Of a stretch of 64,000 bases of DNA, positions 24,470-33,829 are shown piece by piece. Numbering within the stretch: the first letter of the stretch is position 1; every line of letters starts with the position of its first letter. Made by a program: the position numbers and the translations under genes. The notes below the pieces were generated by a model. The model was not told the DNA's origin and made no database searches. It saw nothing but the letters and a program-made list of their open reading frames with translations. Source of the DNA: Opitutaceae bacterium TAV5 (GTDB lineage Bacteria > Verrucomicrobiota > Verrucomicrobiia > Opitutales > Opitutaceae); contig CP007053.1 in the NCBI GenBank assembly GCA_000242935.3, positions 5,441,001-5,505,000 on the forward strand, in the 5' to 3' direction.

Positions 24470-26206
24470 ATGAGCGTAGAAGACATCAAAAGAGGCAGCC
24501 GCGGCTTGCGCTGCAGTCTGGCCGAAGCCCTGAATTCCACCGCCAGCCATTTCGGCGAGGACGATTTCCAACTCCTGAAATTTCACGGCAGTTATCAGCA
24601 GGACGACCGTGACCAGCGCATCGAACGGCGCAGGGCCGGTCTCGACAAGGCCTGGCAATTCATGGTGAGAAGCAAGATTCCCGGCGGGGCGCTTACCGCA
24701 GCCCAGTATCTGGTGCATGACCGCATGGCTGACACGTTGGCCAACGGCACTCTCCGCCTGACCAACCGCCAGGGTATCCAGATGCACGGCGTGCTGTTTG
24801 GCTCGCTGCGTGAATGTATCCGCCAGATCAATGCCTGCGGCCTCACCACTTGGGGAGCCTGTGGTGACATCGTGCGCAACACCATGGCTTGCGCCACGCC
24901 GCTGCGCGATGCGGTGCACCGGGAAGTCCAGGCGCTCGCGGCGGAAATCAGCCGCACGTTCTACGCCCGCAGCCGGGGCTACAGCGAAATATGGCTGGAC
25001 GGGGAAAAGCTGCCGCTGATGCCCGAAGAAACCGATGATCCGGTGTATGGTCAGGCCTGGTTGCCGCGAAAATTCAAGATCGGCATCGCCGTGACGCCGC
25101 GAAACGATGTCGATGTCTTTTCGCACGGTGCCGGGCTGGTCGCTCATGTCGTGGATGGAAACATCGAGGGTTACAGCGTTTTTGTCGGTGGTGGCTTCGG
25201 CATGGCTCACGGCGTCGTCAAGACGCGCCCGGCATTGGCCCAGCCGTTGTTCTACGTGCCCAAGGGCAAAATAATCGACGCGCTCAAGGCCATCGTGGCG
25301 GCGCAACGCGATCACGGGCGGCGCGACGACCGCAAGCAGGCCCGGCTCAAGTATCTCATCCTGACGCGTGGCGTGGACTGGTTTCGCGATGAAGTTCTCG
25401 GCCGTTTCGGCGAGGCGGTCGAGCCCGCCAAATCTTTCCGGTTTGAAACGGTGGAAGATCTGCTGGGCTGGTACGAGCAGGGCGATGGCAGGCTGTTTTG
25501 CGGTCTCTGGATTTCGGACGGGCGCATCCAGGATGTGGATACGGTGATGCCGGCCTGGCGGTCCGCCGTGAGGGAAGTGCTTGTCCGGCTGGGTTGTCCG
25601 CTGCGGATCACGCCAAACGCCAACCTGCAACTTTGCGACATCGCACCCTCCGATCGTGATGCGGTTGACTCTATCCTTGCAAGCCACCGGGTGCCGGCTC
25701 CTGCGGCGCTTACCCGGGCGCGGCTTATGTCACATGCCTGTGTGGCCCTGCCGACCTGCGGACTCGCCCTGGCGGAAAGCGAGCGGGTGTTTCAGGGAGT
25801 ACTGGATCGCGTTGACGAAATCCTGCATGATCTCGGTTTGGCCGATGAGCCCTTGCTGATCCGCATGACCGGGTGCCCCAACGGGTGTGCCCGTCCTTAC
25901 AATGCGGACATTGCCTTTGTCGGCCGTGCGCCCGGGAAATACGCTCTGTATGTCGGCGGCTCCCACCGGGGCGACCGCCTCGTGTCGCTGCTGGAGAAAT
26001 CCGTCGCGATTGAGGACATCCCTTCACGAGTCCGGGCGCTTCTGACCGATTTTCTTGCTAACCGTAAAGAGGACGAACCTTTTGGCGATTATTGGCACCG
26101 GACCCAAAAACAGGGGGAGTCTCCCTGTTCAGAGCAGTTTCACGAAGAGCTGGTGGCGCGTGCCCGGCGGCTTCAGGCAGTCGGGCGTGTGGCTGGTGAG
26201 GAGTGA
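24470..26206 (+). CDS. cysI: Sulfite reductase hemoprotein, CysI/nitrite-sulfite reductase family
   Basis: The 578-residue protein has the two-fold ferredoxin-like and sirohaem repeats of the assimilatory sulfite/nitrite reductase family. The four cysteines that bind the [4Fe-4S]-sirohaem pair are visible in CVALPTCGLALAE and TGCPNGC in the C-terminal third. RLTNRQGIQMHGV is the N-terminal family motif. The length fits CysI, which reduces sulfite to sulfide with six electrons. The start is the ATG (MSVEDIKR); a TTG 12 bases upstream is ignored. No CysJ flavoprotein is encoded nearby, so the electron donor may be ferredoxin. It is the last gene before the tRNA-Met insertion site. Confidence 0.93.
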   Translation: MSVEDIKRGSRGLRCSLAEALNSTASHFGEDDFQLLKFHGSYQQDDRDQRIERRRAGLDKAWQFMVRSKIPGGALTAAQYLVHDRMADTLANGTLRLTNRQGIQMHGVLFGSLRECIRQINACGLTTWGACGDIVRNTMACATPLRDAVHREVQALAAEISRTFYARSRGYSEIWLDGEKLPLMPEETDDPVYGQAWLPRKFKIGIAVTPRNDVDVFSHGAGLVAHVVDGNIEGYSVFVGGGFGMAHGVVKTRPALAQPLFYVPKGKIIDALKAIVAAQRDHGRRDDRKQARLKYLILTRGVDWFRDEVLGRFGEAVEPAKSFRFETVEDLLGWYEQGDGRLFCGLWISDGRIQDVDTVMPAWRSAVREVLVRLGCPLRITPNANLQLCDIAPSDRDAVDSILASHRVPAPAALTRARLMSHACVALPTCGLALAESERVFQGVLDRVDEILHDLGLADEPLLIRMTGCPNGCARPYNADIAFVGRAPGKYALYVGGSHRGDRLVSLLEKSVAIEDIPSRVRALLTDFLANRKEDEPFGDYWHRTQKQGESPCSEQFHEELVARARRLQAVGRVAGEE

Positions 26207-26268
26207 CCGGACCCGAAATCAAGCCTTCCGAATCCCGTGCCCCCAATTTTCGTAACTCCTTCAATAAA

Positions 26269-26296
26269 AAACCCTCCGAAGCGATTCGGAGGGTTT
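26269..26296 (-). terminator. Intrinsic terminator of the tRNA-Met locus
   Basis: A perfect stem AAACCCTCCGAA / TTCGGAGGGTTT with loop GCGA is followed on the minus strand by a T-rich tract, directly after the tRNA-Met 3' end. A-run and T-run flanks make it effective on both strands, so it may also end cysI transcription. Confidence 0.88.
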
Positions 26297-26303
26297 CAAA
26301 TTG

Positions 26304-26350
26304 GGTGCAGGGGTTGGATTTGAACCAACGACCTTCAGGTTATGAGCCCC
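26304..26350 (-). tRNA. 3' fragment of tRNA-Met (CAU), probable att site
   Basis: Read on the minus strand this is the 3' half of an elongator-type tRNA-Met: anticodon loop CTCATAA, 3' anticodon stem CCTGA, variable loop, T-arm GTTGG-TTCAAAT-CCAAC and acceptor strand, followed by an intrinsic terminator. The 5' anticodon stem does not fully pair (TGGGG where TCAGG is expected), and no D-arm or 5' acceptor strand exists beyond it. The gene is therefore broken at the anticodon stem. An integrase gene begins 140 bases away. This is the pattern left by a tyrosine integrase at a tRNA 3' end; the rebuilt full tRNA should be at the other end of the element. Confidence 0.85.
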
Positions 26351-26490
26351 AATAGGGAATATTGATTATCAATTAGTTAATTGTAATTTTAGGAAATCTT
26401 TGGTTTTTTCTTTGGTTTCTGTTGCATCGGGATGGTGGCAGGATACATTTGGTTCCAGAAAGTTAAGACCCTATACAGGAGGATAATATC

Positions 26491-27912
26491 ATGGCATTGG
26501 AACTCCGCAAGAACAGCAAATGGTGGTACGGGCGTGTGCAGGTCGATGGACAGGTCTTGTGCAAAAATCTCGGCGTCCAGATTCACGGAACGGTTCCGAA
26601 CAGCCTGCGAGAGCAGGGGGATATTCTGTTCGAACGATCACGAATCAAGGCGATGGTCGCCTTGGAAAAATGGCAGGAAGAAACCAAAAAGCAGGGCACC
26701 GCCGAAGAACTGGTGCAGACCCTCCATGAACTGCGGACGGGGGCACGCATCCATTCACTGCCACTCGGCGACATCTTCAAAACCTGGAAGGAATTGCCGC
26801 GTCGTCGAAAACCCAGCGAACGCTACGTGGATCAGGCCGGGCGCTGGATGGAGCGGTTTGTGGCGTTCCTGAGCGAGAAGCAGCCTGCCGTTCGGGCAAT
26901 GGCCCAGGTGCAATCGGAAATGGCGCGGGCCTTCTTGCGTCAGGAAGAGGCGCGAGGAATCTCGCCCAAGACCTACAACAATGAACTCATTTTTCTGCGC
27001 TCCTGTTTTCAAGCGTTACGCAAGGCAGGCGGTCTGACCGAAAATCCGTTCGAAGGCATTCCGACCAAAGAAGAGGACACAATTTTCCGGAAACCCTTCG
27101 ATGAAGCTGAGCTTGCTGCCATCGTTGAGACTGCGAAAGGCGATGAGTTTATCTATCCGATCATTGTGACCGGTATCTGCACCGCCATGCGTCGAGGCGA
27201 CTGCTGCCTGCTACAATGGTCGGCGGTCGATCTGCCCAACCGGTTCATTCAGGTAAAATCGTCCAAGACGGGCGAACTCGTGCAAATTCCTCTGTTTCCG
27301 CTTCTGCAAAATGTGTTGTCCAAGCGGACGCAAGGAAAGGATAAAGGCTACGTTTTCCCGGAGCAGGCCAAAATGTATCAAAACAATCCCGATGGGATCA
27401 CCCATCGGGTGCGTCGCATCCTGAAACGCGCCGGATTCTCCGATCCGGAGGAAGGCGATGGCGAAACGGAACAGGACAAAACAAAATCACTCGGTGCGCT
27501 TCACCAATCGCGCGAGAAGGGCCTGCGCAAGGCGTCGGTGCGTGACTTCCACTCGTTCCGCGTCACATGGGTCACGCTCGCACTGACGGCCAGCGTGCCG
27601 CTGGAAATTGTCCAGAAAGTTACAGGTCATCGCACGGCGGGAATCGTCACGAAGCACTATTTCCAGCCGGGCCGGGACGCATTCCGGCAGACACTATCGG
27701 AAAAGCTACCGGCGATCTTGGGTGGTTCCTCCAATCCATCCGGCCCCAAGTCGCTCTCGCTCGATGAAATCAAGGAAAAGGTCCGGGCGATGACACCGAA
27801 AACATGGAAGGCGATTCGAGAGGAACTCCTCGCCACATGGGGGTTAAAGAAACGGAAAGGGCAGAGCTCAACTACTCAATCCGCCACCGCTGCTGCGAAA
27901 GTTACGGCATGA
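26491..27912 (+). CDS. int: Tyrosine-type site-specific integrase
   Basis: The 473-residue recombinase has an N-terminal arm/core-binding region and a C-terminal catalytic domain. The catalytic set is complete: an Arg in AMRRGD (about residue 234), a Lys in QVKSSKTGE, HSFR (H354, R357), GH (H380) and the nucleophile Y390 in KHYFQ. It should excise and insert the element at the tRNA-Met gene beside it. A strong Shine-Dalgarno AGGAGG (26477-26482) sits eight bases before the ATG, unlike the weak or absent ones in the neighbouring chromosome. An insertion between HSFR and the preceding motif (residues 315-350) is rich in charged residues. Confidence 0.95.
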   Translation: MALELRKNSKWWYGRVQVDGQVLCKNLGVQIHGTVPNSLREQGDILFERSRIKAMVALEKWQEETKKQGTAEELVQTLHELRTGARIHSLPLGDIFKTWKELPRRRKPSERYVDQAGRWMERFVAFLSEKQPAVRAMAQVQSEMARAFLRQEEARGISPKTYNNELIFLRSCFQALRKAGGLTENPFEGIPTKEEDTIFRKPFDEAELAAIVETAKGDEFIYPIIVTGICTAMRRGDCCLLQWSAVDLPNRFIQVKSSKTGELVQIPLFPLLQNVLSKRTQGKDKGYVFPEQAKMYQNNPDGITHRVRRILKRAGFSDPEEGDGETEQDKTKSLGALHQSREKGLRKASVRDFHSFRVTWVTLALTASVPLEIVQKVTGHRTAGIVTKHYFQPGRDAFRQTLSEKLPAILGGSSNPSGPKSLSLDEIKEKVRAMTPKTWKAIREELLATWGLKKRKGQSSTTQSATAAAKVTA

Positions 27913-27927
27913 TTCGATTTTCTCCGG

Positions 27928-28746
27928 ATGATCCATACAATGACACCCGTCATGGATCGATCACTACCGGACGCCCAATCTGGTTCCGATGATGTGCTCA
28001 GGCATTTGGCCGAGGACAACGATACGGCTGCCGCCGCTCTTTTCCTCGATCTCTGCCGCACGTCTCCTGCCCTGCGTAGCTGGCTATGGAGGCGTTTTGC
28101 CAAATCGGAAACACTCCGCACCGAACTGGCCCGCGTGTTGGACTCCGGTCAGCCAGTCGCCGATCCGCTGGCCTTATTCTCCACGTTATCCGGTGAGCCG
28201 ATGACAGGAGCGAACCGCGAACTCGTCACGCTCCGACGTGACTTGCCGGCCAAGGTCCACGCTTCCCGTTACGGCGGACTGACCCGTCGCGAAGTCGAAA
28301 CACTGATCCGGCGTTACCAGGCTGGCCACATCGACACGGCAAGTTTTCTCTTTGTCTATGCTTGGCGGCGCTACCTCCAATCGGGCGCTGCCCAGCCGCC
28401 TCTGGCGCTTCTCCGGGCGACCAATTCCTATCTGGCCACCATGATCAGCGAAGGGCGCGTTGACCTCGCCAAGGAGTTGTCCAAGGCATTGGTTTTCCTC
28501 TCCGACAAGAAAGTCGGTGAAATCGGGAAATCCGATTTTGGATACTCCCATTGGTGGAAACTCTGTGTGCTCCACTACATGCTGAACCACCCCAAAGCCT
28601 GCTATCGCACCGGAGAGCTTCACGACTACCTCAAATCGCAAGGCGTCGTTATCGATCCGAAGGAAATCCGCGTGTTCTGCAAATCACATGGCATCCAACG
28701 AGACTCCCGCGCTGGTCGCCGTCGCTCTGCCATAGCGAAATCGTAA
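27928..28746 (+). CDS. Hypothetical protein downstream of the integrase
   Basis: I do not recognise this 272-residue protein. It is mostly helical and charged, with no signal or membrane segment. The C-terminal 60 residues (from HYMLNHPKACYRTGELHDYL onward, ending in Arg/Lys-rich RAGRRRSAIAKS) look like a small winged-helix or other DNA-binding fold. It begins 15 bases after the integrase stop on the same strand, so the two are probably co-transcribed. By position it could be an excision or recombination-directionality factor or a regulator of the element; this is inference. Two further in-frame ATGs lie within the first nine codons. Confidence 0.6.
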   Translation: MIHTMTPVMDRSLPDAQSGSDDVLRHLAEDNDTAAAALFLDLCRTSPALRSWLWRRFAKSETLRTELARVLDSGQPVADPLALFSTLSGEPMTGANRELVTLRRDLPAKVHASRYGGLTRREVETLIRRYQAGHIDTASFLFVYAWRRYLQSGAAQPPLALLRATNSYLATMISEGRVDLAKELSKALVFLSDKKVGEIGKSDFGYSHWWKLCVLHYMLNHPKACYRTGELHDYLKSQGVVIDPKEIRVFCKSHGIQRDSRAGRRRSAIAKS

Positions 28747-29145
28747 TCCGCGATTCCCGGCGAAGGGGCTGGGACGCTATCGGCCCAGTCGGGCTCGCCA
28801 GCGACTCCACGCGGGACAAGCCGCAGCAAAGCATCGGAATCCGATGCGCGGAGCACCGGCGACACCAAAATACGTGTATAATAATACTAACGTAAGTAAC
28901 AATAGAAGGCAATGATGAGGATATCAATGGCTACAGAAATTCGTTGTGAGTATAGATGTGATTCCGATTGCTGTAGTATTATTGGCCGAAGAATAATAAG
29001 ATTATTTTGATGGATTAGCTAGGTTTAAATTTCTATATAGAACTGAAGGGGAATTCGCTCCAATGTCCGTTAGTGGTAGTCATATTCTCACAGTAACCTG
29101 CGGGGGTATGAGTTTTTAAATAAGCATATTGAATCAATGTCATGG
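28747..29145. other. AT-rich gap between convergent genes
   Basis: This 399-base stretch separates the convergent integrase-linked gene and brxL. It turns sharply AT-rich after about 28860, in contrast to both flanks. I see no gene, tRNA or clear terminator hairpin in it. Confidence 0.5.
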
Positions 29146-31200
29146 TCAAGCTAATCCCATTGCTATAGTAGCAGCTTTGATCGGGGAATCGTAGAAATGC
29201 CACTGAATTGCTGTAATAATAGTATCTGGTACGTCCGCGAGATCACGCTTGTTTTCGCTAGGGATAAGGATGCGTTTTGCACCGGCCTCAACGGCAAGCT
29301 GCATGCGCTCGGGGAGTGAATTCACTTTGAGGAGCAGTCCCTGGACACTCATTTCGCCAAGGACGACGGTGCGCTCCAAGACCGACTTTTCGAGGATCGC
29401 GGAAACGAGGGAGATGAAGAAAGCCACGGCTGTTTCGCTGCCGTCTTTTGCCTGATTCAGATTGATCGCTTGGAGGCTGAAATCGTAGCTGTCGATGTCT
29501 CGGGTGATACCGAGATTCTTCAGGTTGCCGCGTAGGTAGGCGTCGGCGGTTTTGATCGCCTCCTTCATGCTTTTAGAGAGATTACCGAGGGGAATGATGC
29601 GACCTGAGCCCGGGTTGACTTGGGCTTGGAGCAGGAACAGCGCGAGGCGGCTGTCGCTGGCATCGGTGCCGATGGTGTAAACGCTTCCGGGAGCTTGCTG
29701 GCCCTCGGGGATCAAGCTGCCGCCGCCCATTTCGGGCACGTTGACAAAGGTCTCTTGGCCGCTCTCGCGGTCGATGTAACTAAAACTGGTATTCCAGTAT
29801 TCGAGCCCACCCATTTTTTTGAGCTGCTCTTTTACCCGACGACGCATCTCCAGCGCGTATTCAACGTATTCTGCCAACTCGACCTTAGTGACTTCGCCGT
29901 CGGGATGAAGAAGCTTGATGAGACCGGACACGATCTTACGGACGGCTTTCTGGTCACGACCGCCGAGGTGACTGCCAAACTTGAAATGGCGCTCGGCGTA
30001 GTCGGTGTAGCTGGACTTACGCACCTCGCGGAAAACCTCGGCGAGGAAGTCGGTGACGAGGCCGAAATGGTTGGTGTAAGCGTCGTCGTGGGTCTTCTGG
30101 AATTCCCAGCCTGGGATGTAGGCGTGAATGCGGTCGTAAAAGGCCGTGTCCATCTCCTTGGGCATCGGGTAAAACAGGTGCGAGGTGCGAACGATAGTGG
30201 CGATTTCACCGTCGATGTTGCCCACGAAAACGATCGAGCCCTCGGCGGTGATGATGTCGCGGCCACGGCTGAAGGCTCCGTCCTCCATGTAGCCCTTCAT
30301 TATGTTGACGCCGCTCTTGTCGGAGAAATTGATTCCCGCCGCTTCATCGAACGCCACCACGTCCCACATACACACCAAGCCACGTTGCCCACTGGATAGG
30401 TTCACGAACATCTGTGCCGTCGTCGTTTGTCCGCCCGAGACGAGGTGACAATAGGGACTCATCTGCTGATAAACAAAACTCTTGCCGGTGCCACGAGGCC
30501 CTAGTTCGACCGAATTGAAATTCCGCTCCACGAACGGCACCAAGCGCAGCATGCAGTGGAGCTTCCGGCGCTTGGTGTAGTAGGGATGGTCGGGCTCGTA
30601 GCCCATCGAACGCATGAGCAAGTCGAGCCATTGGTCGCGGGTGAACCGCTTACGGCTGGCGCGGAAACCTTCCATGTTGCGATTGGAAATCTGGATCGGG
30701 CGGATGGACTCGATGAAGAACGGGCGGTTCTGGTTCTTGAAGATATAGGTCTCGTCGTAGCGGATGGTAATCTCCGCCCACACGCCGCCCATCAGTAGCC
30801 GCTCATGCTCTTTGACCAGACGTTCGTCGATGTTGATGAAGTCGAGGTTCAGGTTGGAGAGACTCGCCCAATACTTATCGTGCACCTCGACTAGCTTCAC
30901 CGACACCTTGTCGATAAATTCGTAAGTGGAGTGTTGCTTGATCGACGACTTCACCGACTCCCTTTGGTCTGGCTTCACGTATTTGGACGCGAGCGTTTCA
31001 CGCACGAACTCCAACCCCTCATTGATTTCGCGGTCGTCGGTGGAGGCGCAGTATTTACCGAGCAGGAACTCGATCACGAAGGCCGGCACGCCGAACGAGG
31101 TGCGCATGCGCCGAAGCAGGTCCTTGCGCACAACCATGCCGGGAAAAGCTTCGTTGGCCAGGAGGTCAAGGGCGTCGAGTTCGATGGGGGCGTCGGGCAT
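29146..31200 (-). CDS. brxL: BREX protein BrxL (Lon-like AAA+ protein)
   Basis: BrxL is the terminal component of type I BREX, needed for phage exclusion. The 684-residue protein has an N-terminal domain, an AAA+ core with Walker A GPRGTGKSF (about residues 233-241) and a Lon-protease-like C-terminal domain (RTVVLGEMSVQGLLLKVNSL, AVEAGAKRILIP). At the place of the Lon nucleophile motif (DGPSAG) it reads DGSETA, so peptidase activity is doubtful; the Lys of GAKRILIP is kept. Known BrxL proteins form DNA-binding barrels. It is the last gene of the operon, 18 bases after pglZ. Confidence 0.92.
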   Translation of the reverse strand: MPDAPIELDALDLLANEAFPGMVVRKDLLRRMRTSFGVPAFVIEFLLGKYCASTDDREINEGLEFVRETLASKYVKPDQRESVKSSIKQHSTYEFIDKVSVKLVEVHDKYWASLSNLNLDFINIDERLVKEHERLLMGGVWAEITIRYDETYIFKNQNRPFFIESIRPIQISNRNMEGFRASRKRFTRDQWLDLLMRSMGYEPDHPYYTKRRKLHCMLRLVPFVERNFNSVELGPRGTGKSFVYQQMSPYCHLVSGGQTTTAQMFVNLSSGQRGLVCMWDVVAFDEAAGINFSDKSGVNIMKGYMEDGAFSRGRDIITAEGSIVFVGNIDGEIATIVRTSHLFYPMPKEMDTAFYDRIHAYIPGWEFQKTHDDAYTNHFGLVTDFLAEVFREVRKSSYTDYAERHFKFGSHLGGRDQKAVRKIVSGLIKLLHPDGEVTKVELAEYVEYALEMRRRVKEQLKKMGGLEYWNTSFSYIDRESGQETFVNVPEMGGGSLIPEGQQAPGSVYTIGTDASDSRLALFLLQAQVNPGSGRIIPLGNLSKSMKEAIKTADAYLRGNLKNLGITRDIDSYDFSLQAINLNQAKDGSETAVAFFISLVSAILEKSVLERTVVLGEMSVQGLLLKVNSLPERMQLAVEAGAKRILIPSENKRDLADVPDTIITAIQWHFYDSPIKAATIAMGLA

Positions 31201-31218
31201 GGAAGGTGAGAATAAAGG

Positions 31219-33780
31219 TTAGAGGTCGCGGGCGACGTGGAAGACAATACCCTCGGGGCCGGGGAATTGCTCGCCGGTGTCGGCGTCGCGGATTTCCAAG
31301 CGGAGGGTGTCGCCCTGCTTGAAGGTGAATTTGGAATCGAAGAACAACGTGACGGGCACTTCGGCGTCAGGCTTGAGCGTCGCTTTTTTGGCTTCGCCGC
31401 GCGGAAGCACCGAGCCGGTGGTGGTTGCGGCAGCACGGAGCACATTGATCTCTAGGTTACGGGGCAGCGCCACCAAGGACGACATCTCACCACTCTCCCC
31501 GACGTTTACGGGACGGATAACAATTTTCACCGCCGCGGTGGAGAGGTTTACCCCCGCCCCACCGATGAGGGCTTCGACCCCGATTTTCTGCTGCTTAGTT
31601 TGCTGGCGAGAAATCAAATGCGGGATGACTATCTCCTGAAGTGCAGCGCCGCCGTGGCTGAAGGATTTTTCGTTTTTGAAATAGGCCAGGCCGGGCGGCA
31701 GGGCAACGCGGACGGATAAATCCCAAGCGAAGGGCTTGCTCTTGATCGGCACGTCCACGCCCGCCGGGATAATGGCGAAGCGCTCCTTGATAACGGAACC
31801 CCAGTCCTTGTTGAAAGGAACTTCCGGCGGGAGGTGCTCTTCATCGAGCAGGACGAATCCGTGGTCGGTGACGACGTGGACTTCGGCATAGCCCCATTGG
31901 TGGAGTTTACGCACCACACGGGCGAGGCGCTCCAGCTCCTTTTGCACGTGGCGGATCAGAGTCTCGCCGTCACCATGGCCCATCGAGTCCACCTCTTCGT
32001 GGCCGTAAACAACGAGCAAAGTGGGCAACTTTCCTGGCTTCCTGGCATTCTCGACCTCGGTGATTTCGCGGGTATCGGCCCCGAACTCTTTCAGCAAAGC
32101 GAGCCGGTTTTCGCGGATGGAGAGGTTCTTGGCGGCGTAGATCGGGTGGAGTTCGCCCCCGGTAGTTTTTAGCGAGGTCGGGGTAAACTTGGCTGGCAGC
32201 AGAGCGCTCATGCCGACAGGCGTGCGCGTGGGGAGCATGGCGCGCAGAGGGTCGATGCTGACGTTGAAGCCGGTGAGCTGGGCCTTGAGCTGATAGGAGA
32301 CGTCGAAGCGCAGGGCATCCACGATCACCACGGCCCGGCGTCCGTGGCCGGACCAGAGGTGGGCATCGAGGTGGCTGGCGACGAAGGGCAGGCCGGGGAT
32401 GTCATTCGAATCGGTGGCGGTATAAAATCCAAAGAAACGCTGATTCAGGGAATTGGCTGCCTGGCCGTAAGTGCGATCCAAGAGCTGGCCGATGTCGGCC
32501 AAGCCGAGTTCGGCGGCCTCGGCCTTGAGGCGCAGATGCTGGCCGTCCACGCGTTCGGCGAAATCGGTGTAGAGGCGCACGCATTCGGCGGCTGAACCCA
32601 CCTCGGGGATGAGAGATTGGAGTTTTCGGCAACTGGCGACGAATTCGGTCACGCCGAGCAGGTGATCCCAGTCACACTCGGAAGTAGTGCTGGCACGGGA
32701 AAAATCGGCCTCGCTGCGGAGCGAGGGAGCTTCTTCGGCCAAGTAGTCGCCAAAGCCTTCGGCCTTGGTCGCGGCAGTGACGACGGATTTTACCGCATCC
32801 TGCCAGCGCAGGCTGACGAGGTGGGAAAAGCCGTAAGCTGCCCCGGTCTTGCCCTTGGCCCAGGCGGTGAGGTTGACGTGTTGTTCGATCTCGGCAATCC
32901 AGCGATCCCAAGCAGGGCGGCAGTTGGTGTCGCGAAGCCAACGGCGAAGGAGTGCCACGTGTGCCTCGCGGTCACGAGACGGGGGCAAACGGTCGGCGAA
33001 GGGGAAATCGCCAGGCTCACCGTAGCCAACGAAGGCCTCGGTCAGGGCCAGACGTTCTACCAGGGATTTAACCCAGAGAACCGGGTTGTCGGTCTGCGGG
33101 ACGGAGCCGAGGCGCTCGGTGAGAGCGGCGAGGAATTCGTCGAGGACGCCCTTCTCTTGTAACGCCGTCCACTCGGTCTCGGGTTCGACCGCGAGATCAA
33201 GGAGCTGCTGGTCAACATCGCCGACGAGGCGACTCTGGGCCAGTTCGGCGGTGAGGCTCTCTTCCCAGAATAAAGGCGCCTTGGTGGCGAACTTAGCTGC
33301 GTATTTGGCCAAGGGGGAATCCGGGCCGCCATCGGTGAGTTTGCGCTGTTCGGTCTGGTCGGTCGGCAATGCGGCACCGGCGGCTTTGAGAAAACTAAAG
33401 AGTGAGGGGCGCTTGCCGCCGACTTTCCAATCGGTGCCGGTAATGCGGTATTCGGTTAAAAGTTCGAGGTGGTGTTTGCCACGCTCGTCGGGGCCGTTCC
33501 AGCGCTCCTTGGGCAATGGCAGATAGAGCACGAATTTGGCGGCGGGATCGGTCTGGCTGAGGAGCCAAACCTGATGCTTGAGCCAGATTTGGCCGTGTTT
33601 GGCCTTGGGATTATAAGCGAGCAGGTGAACGGTCTGGGGCGCACTCTTGGCTAGATGCGCATGGAAGACAGGGAGTAGACGGCGGAACTCCTCCTGCGGA
33701 TCGAACCAGACACAGACCCGCGCCCGCTTCTCGTGGGAGAATCGTTGTTGGATTTGGGCGAAAAAGGCGGAGGCGAGCAT
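31219..33780 (-). CDS. pglZ: BREX alkaline-phosphatase-like protein PglZ
   Basis: The 853-residue protein has a long N-terminal region (from FSHEKRARVCVWFDPQEEFR) and a PglZ domain of the alkaline phosphatase superfamily. Putative metal-binding segments are VVIVDALRFDVSYQL (about residue 485) and VHVVTDHGFVLLDEEHLP (about residue 635). PglZ is a core component of all BREX types; its exact reaction is unclear. It is separated from the preceding TOPRIM gene by 46 bases holding a REP-like arm, which marks the edge of the inserted cassette between pglX and pglZ. Confidence 0.93.
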   Translation of the reverse strand: MLASAFFAQIQQRFSHEKRARVCVWFDPQEEFRRLLPVFHAHLAKSAPQTVHLLAYNPKAKHGQIWLKHQVWLLSQTDPAAKFVLYLPLPKERWNGPDERGKHHLELLTEYRITGTDWKVGGKRPSLFSFLKAAGAALPTDQTEQRKLTDGGPDSPLAKYAAKFATKAPLFWEESLTAELAQSRLVGDVDQQLLDLAVEPETEWTALQEKGVLDEFLAALTERLGSVPQTDNPVLWVKSLVERLALTEAFVGYGEPGDFPFADRLPPSRDREAHVALLRRWLRDTNCRPAWDRWIAEIEQHVNLTAWAKGKTGAAYGFSHLVSLRWQDAVKSVVTAATKAEGFGDYLAEEAPSLRSEADFSRASTTSECDWDHLLGVTEFVASCRKLQSLIPEVGSAAECVRLYTDFAERVDGQHLRLKAEAAELGLADIGQLLDRTYGQAANSLNQRFFGFYTATDSNDIPGLPFVASHLDAHLWSGHGRRAVVIVDALRFDVSYQLKAQLTGFNVSIDPLRAMLPTRTPVGMSALLPAKFTPTSLKTTGGELHPIYAAKNLSIRENRLALLKEFGADTREITEVENARKPGKLPTLLVVYGHEEVDSMGHGDGETLIRHVQKELERLARVVRKLHQWGYAEVHVVTDHGFVLLDEEHLPPEVPFNKDWGSVIKERFAIIPAGVDVPIKSKPFAWDLSVRVALPPGLAYFKNEKSFSHGGAALQEIVIPHLISRQQTKQQKIGVEALIGGAGVNLSTAAVKIVIRPVNVGESGEMSSLVALPRNLEINVLRAAATTTGSVLPRGEAKKATLKPDAEVPVTLFFDSKFTFKQGDTLRLEIRDADTGEQFPGPEGIVFHVARDL

Positions 33781-33797
33781 GGAGCGGACGGAATTTT

Positions 33798-33829
33798 TAA
33801 CCGCGGATTACGCGGATGGGCGCGGATTA
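33798..33829. repeat. REP-like arm over the TOPRIM stop codon
   Basis: The GC-rich segment AACCGCGGATTACGCGGATG followed by GGCGCGGATTA has the same repeated CGCGGAT/CGCGAAT words as the repeat at 18.1 kb. It supplies the stop codon of the TOPRIM gene and fills the gap to pglZ. Its presence inside the mobile element suggests that it came after arrival in this kind of genome, or that the donor was a relative. Confidence 0.5.

Noticed and set aside
26304-26400. A complete tRNA-Met gene
   Set aside because: The D-arm, 5' acceptor strand and part of the 5' anticodon stem are absent on the minus strand.
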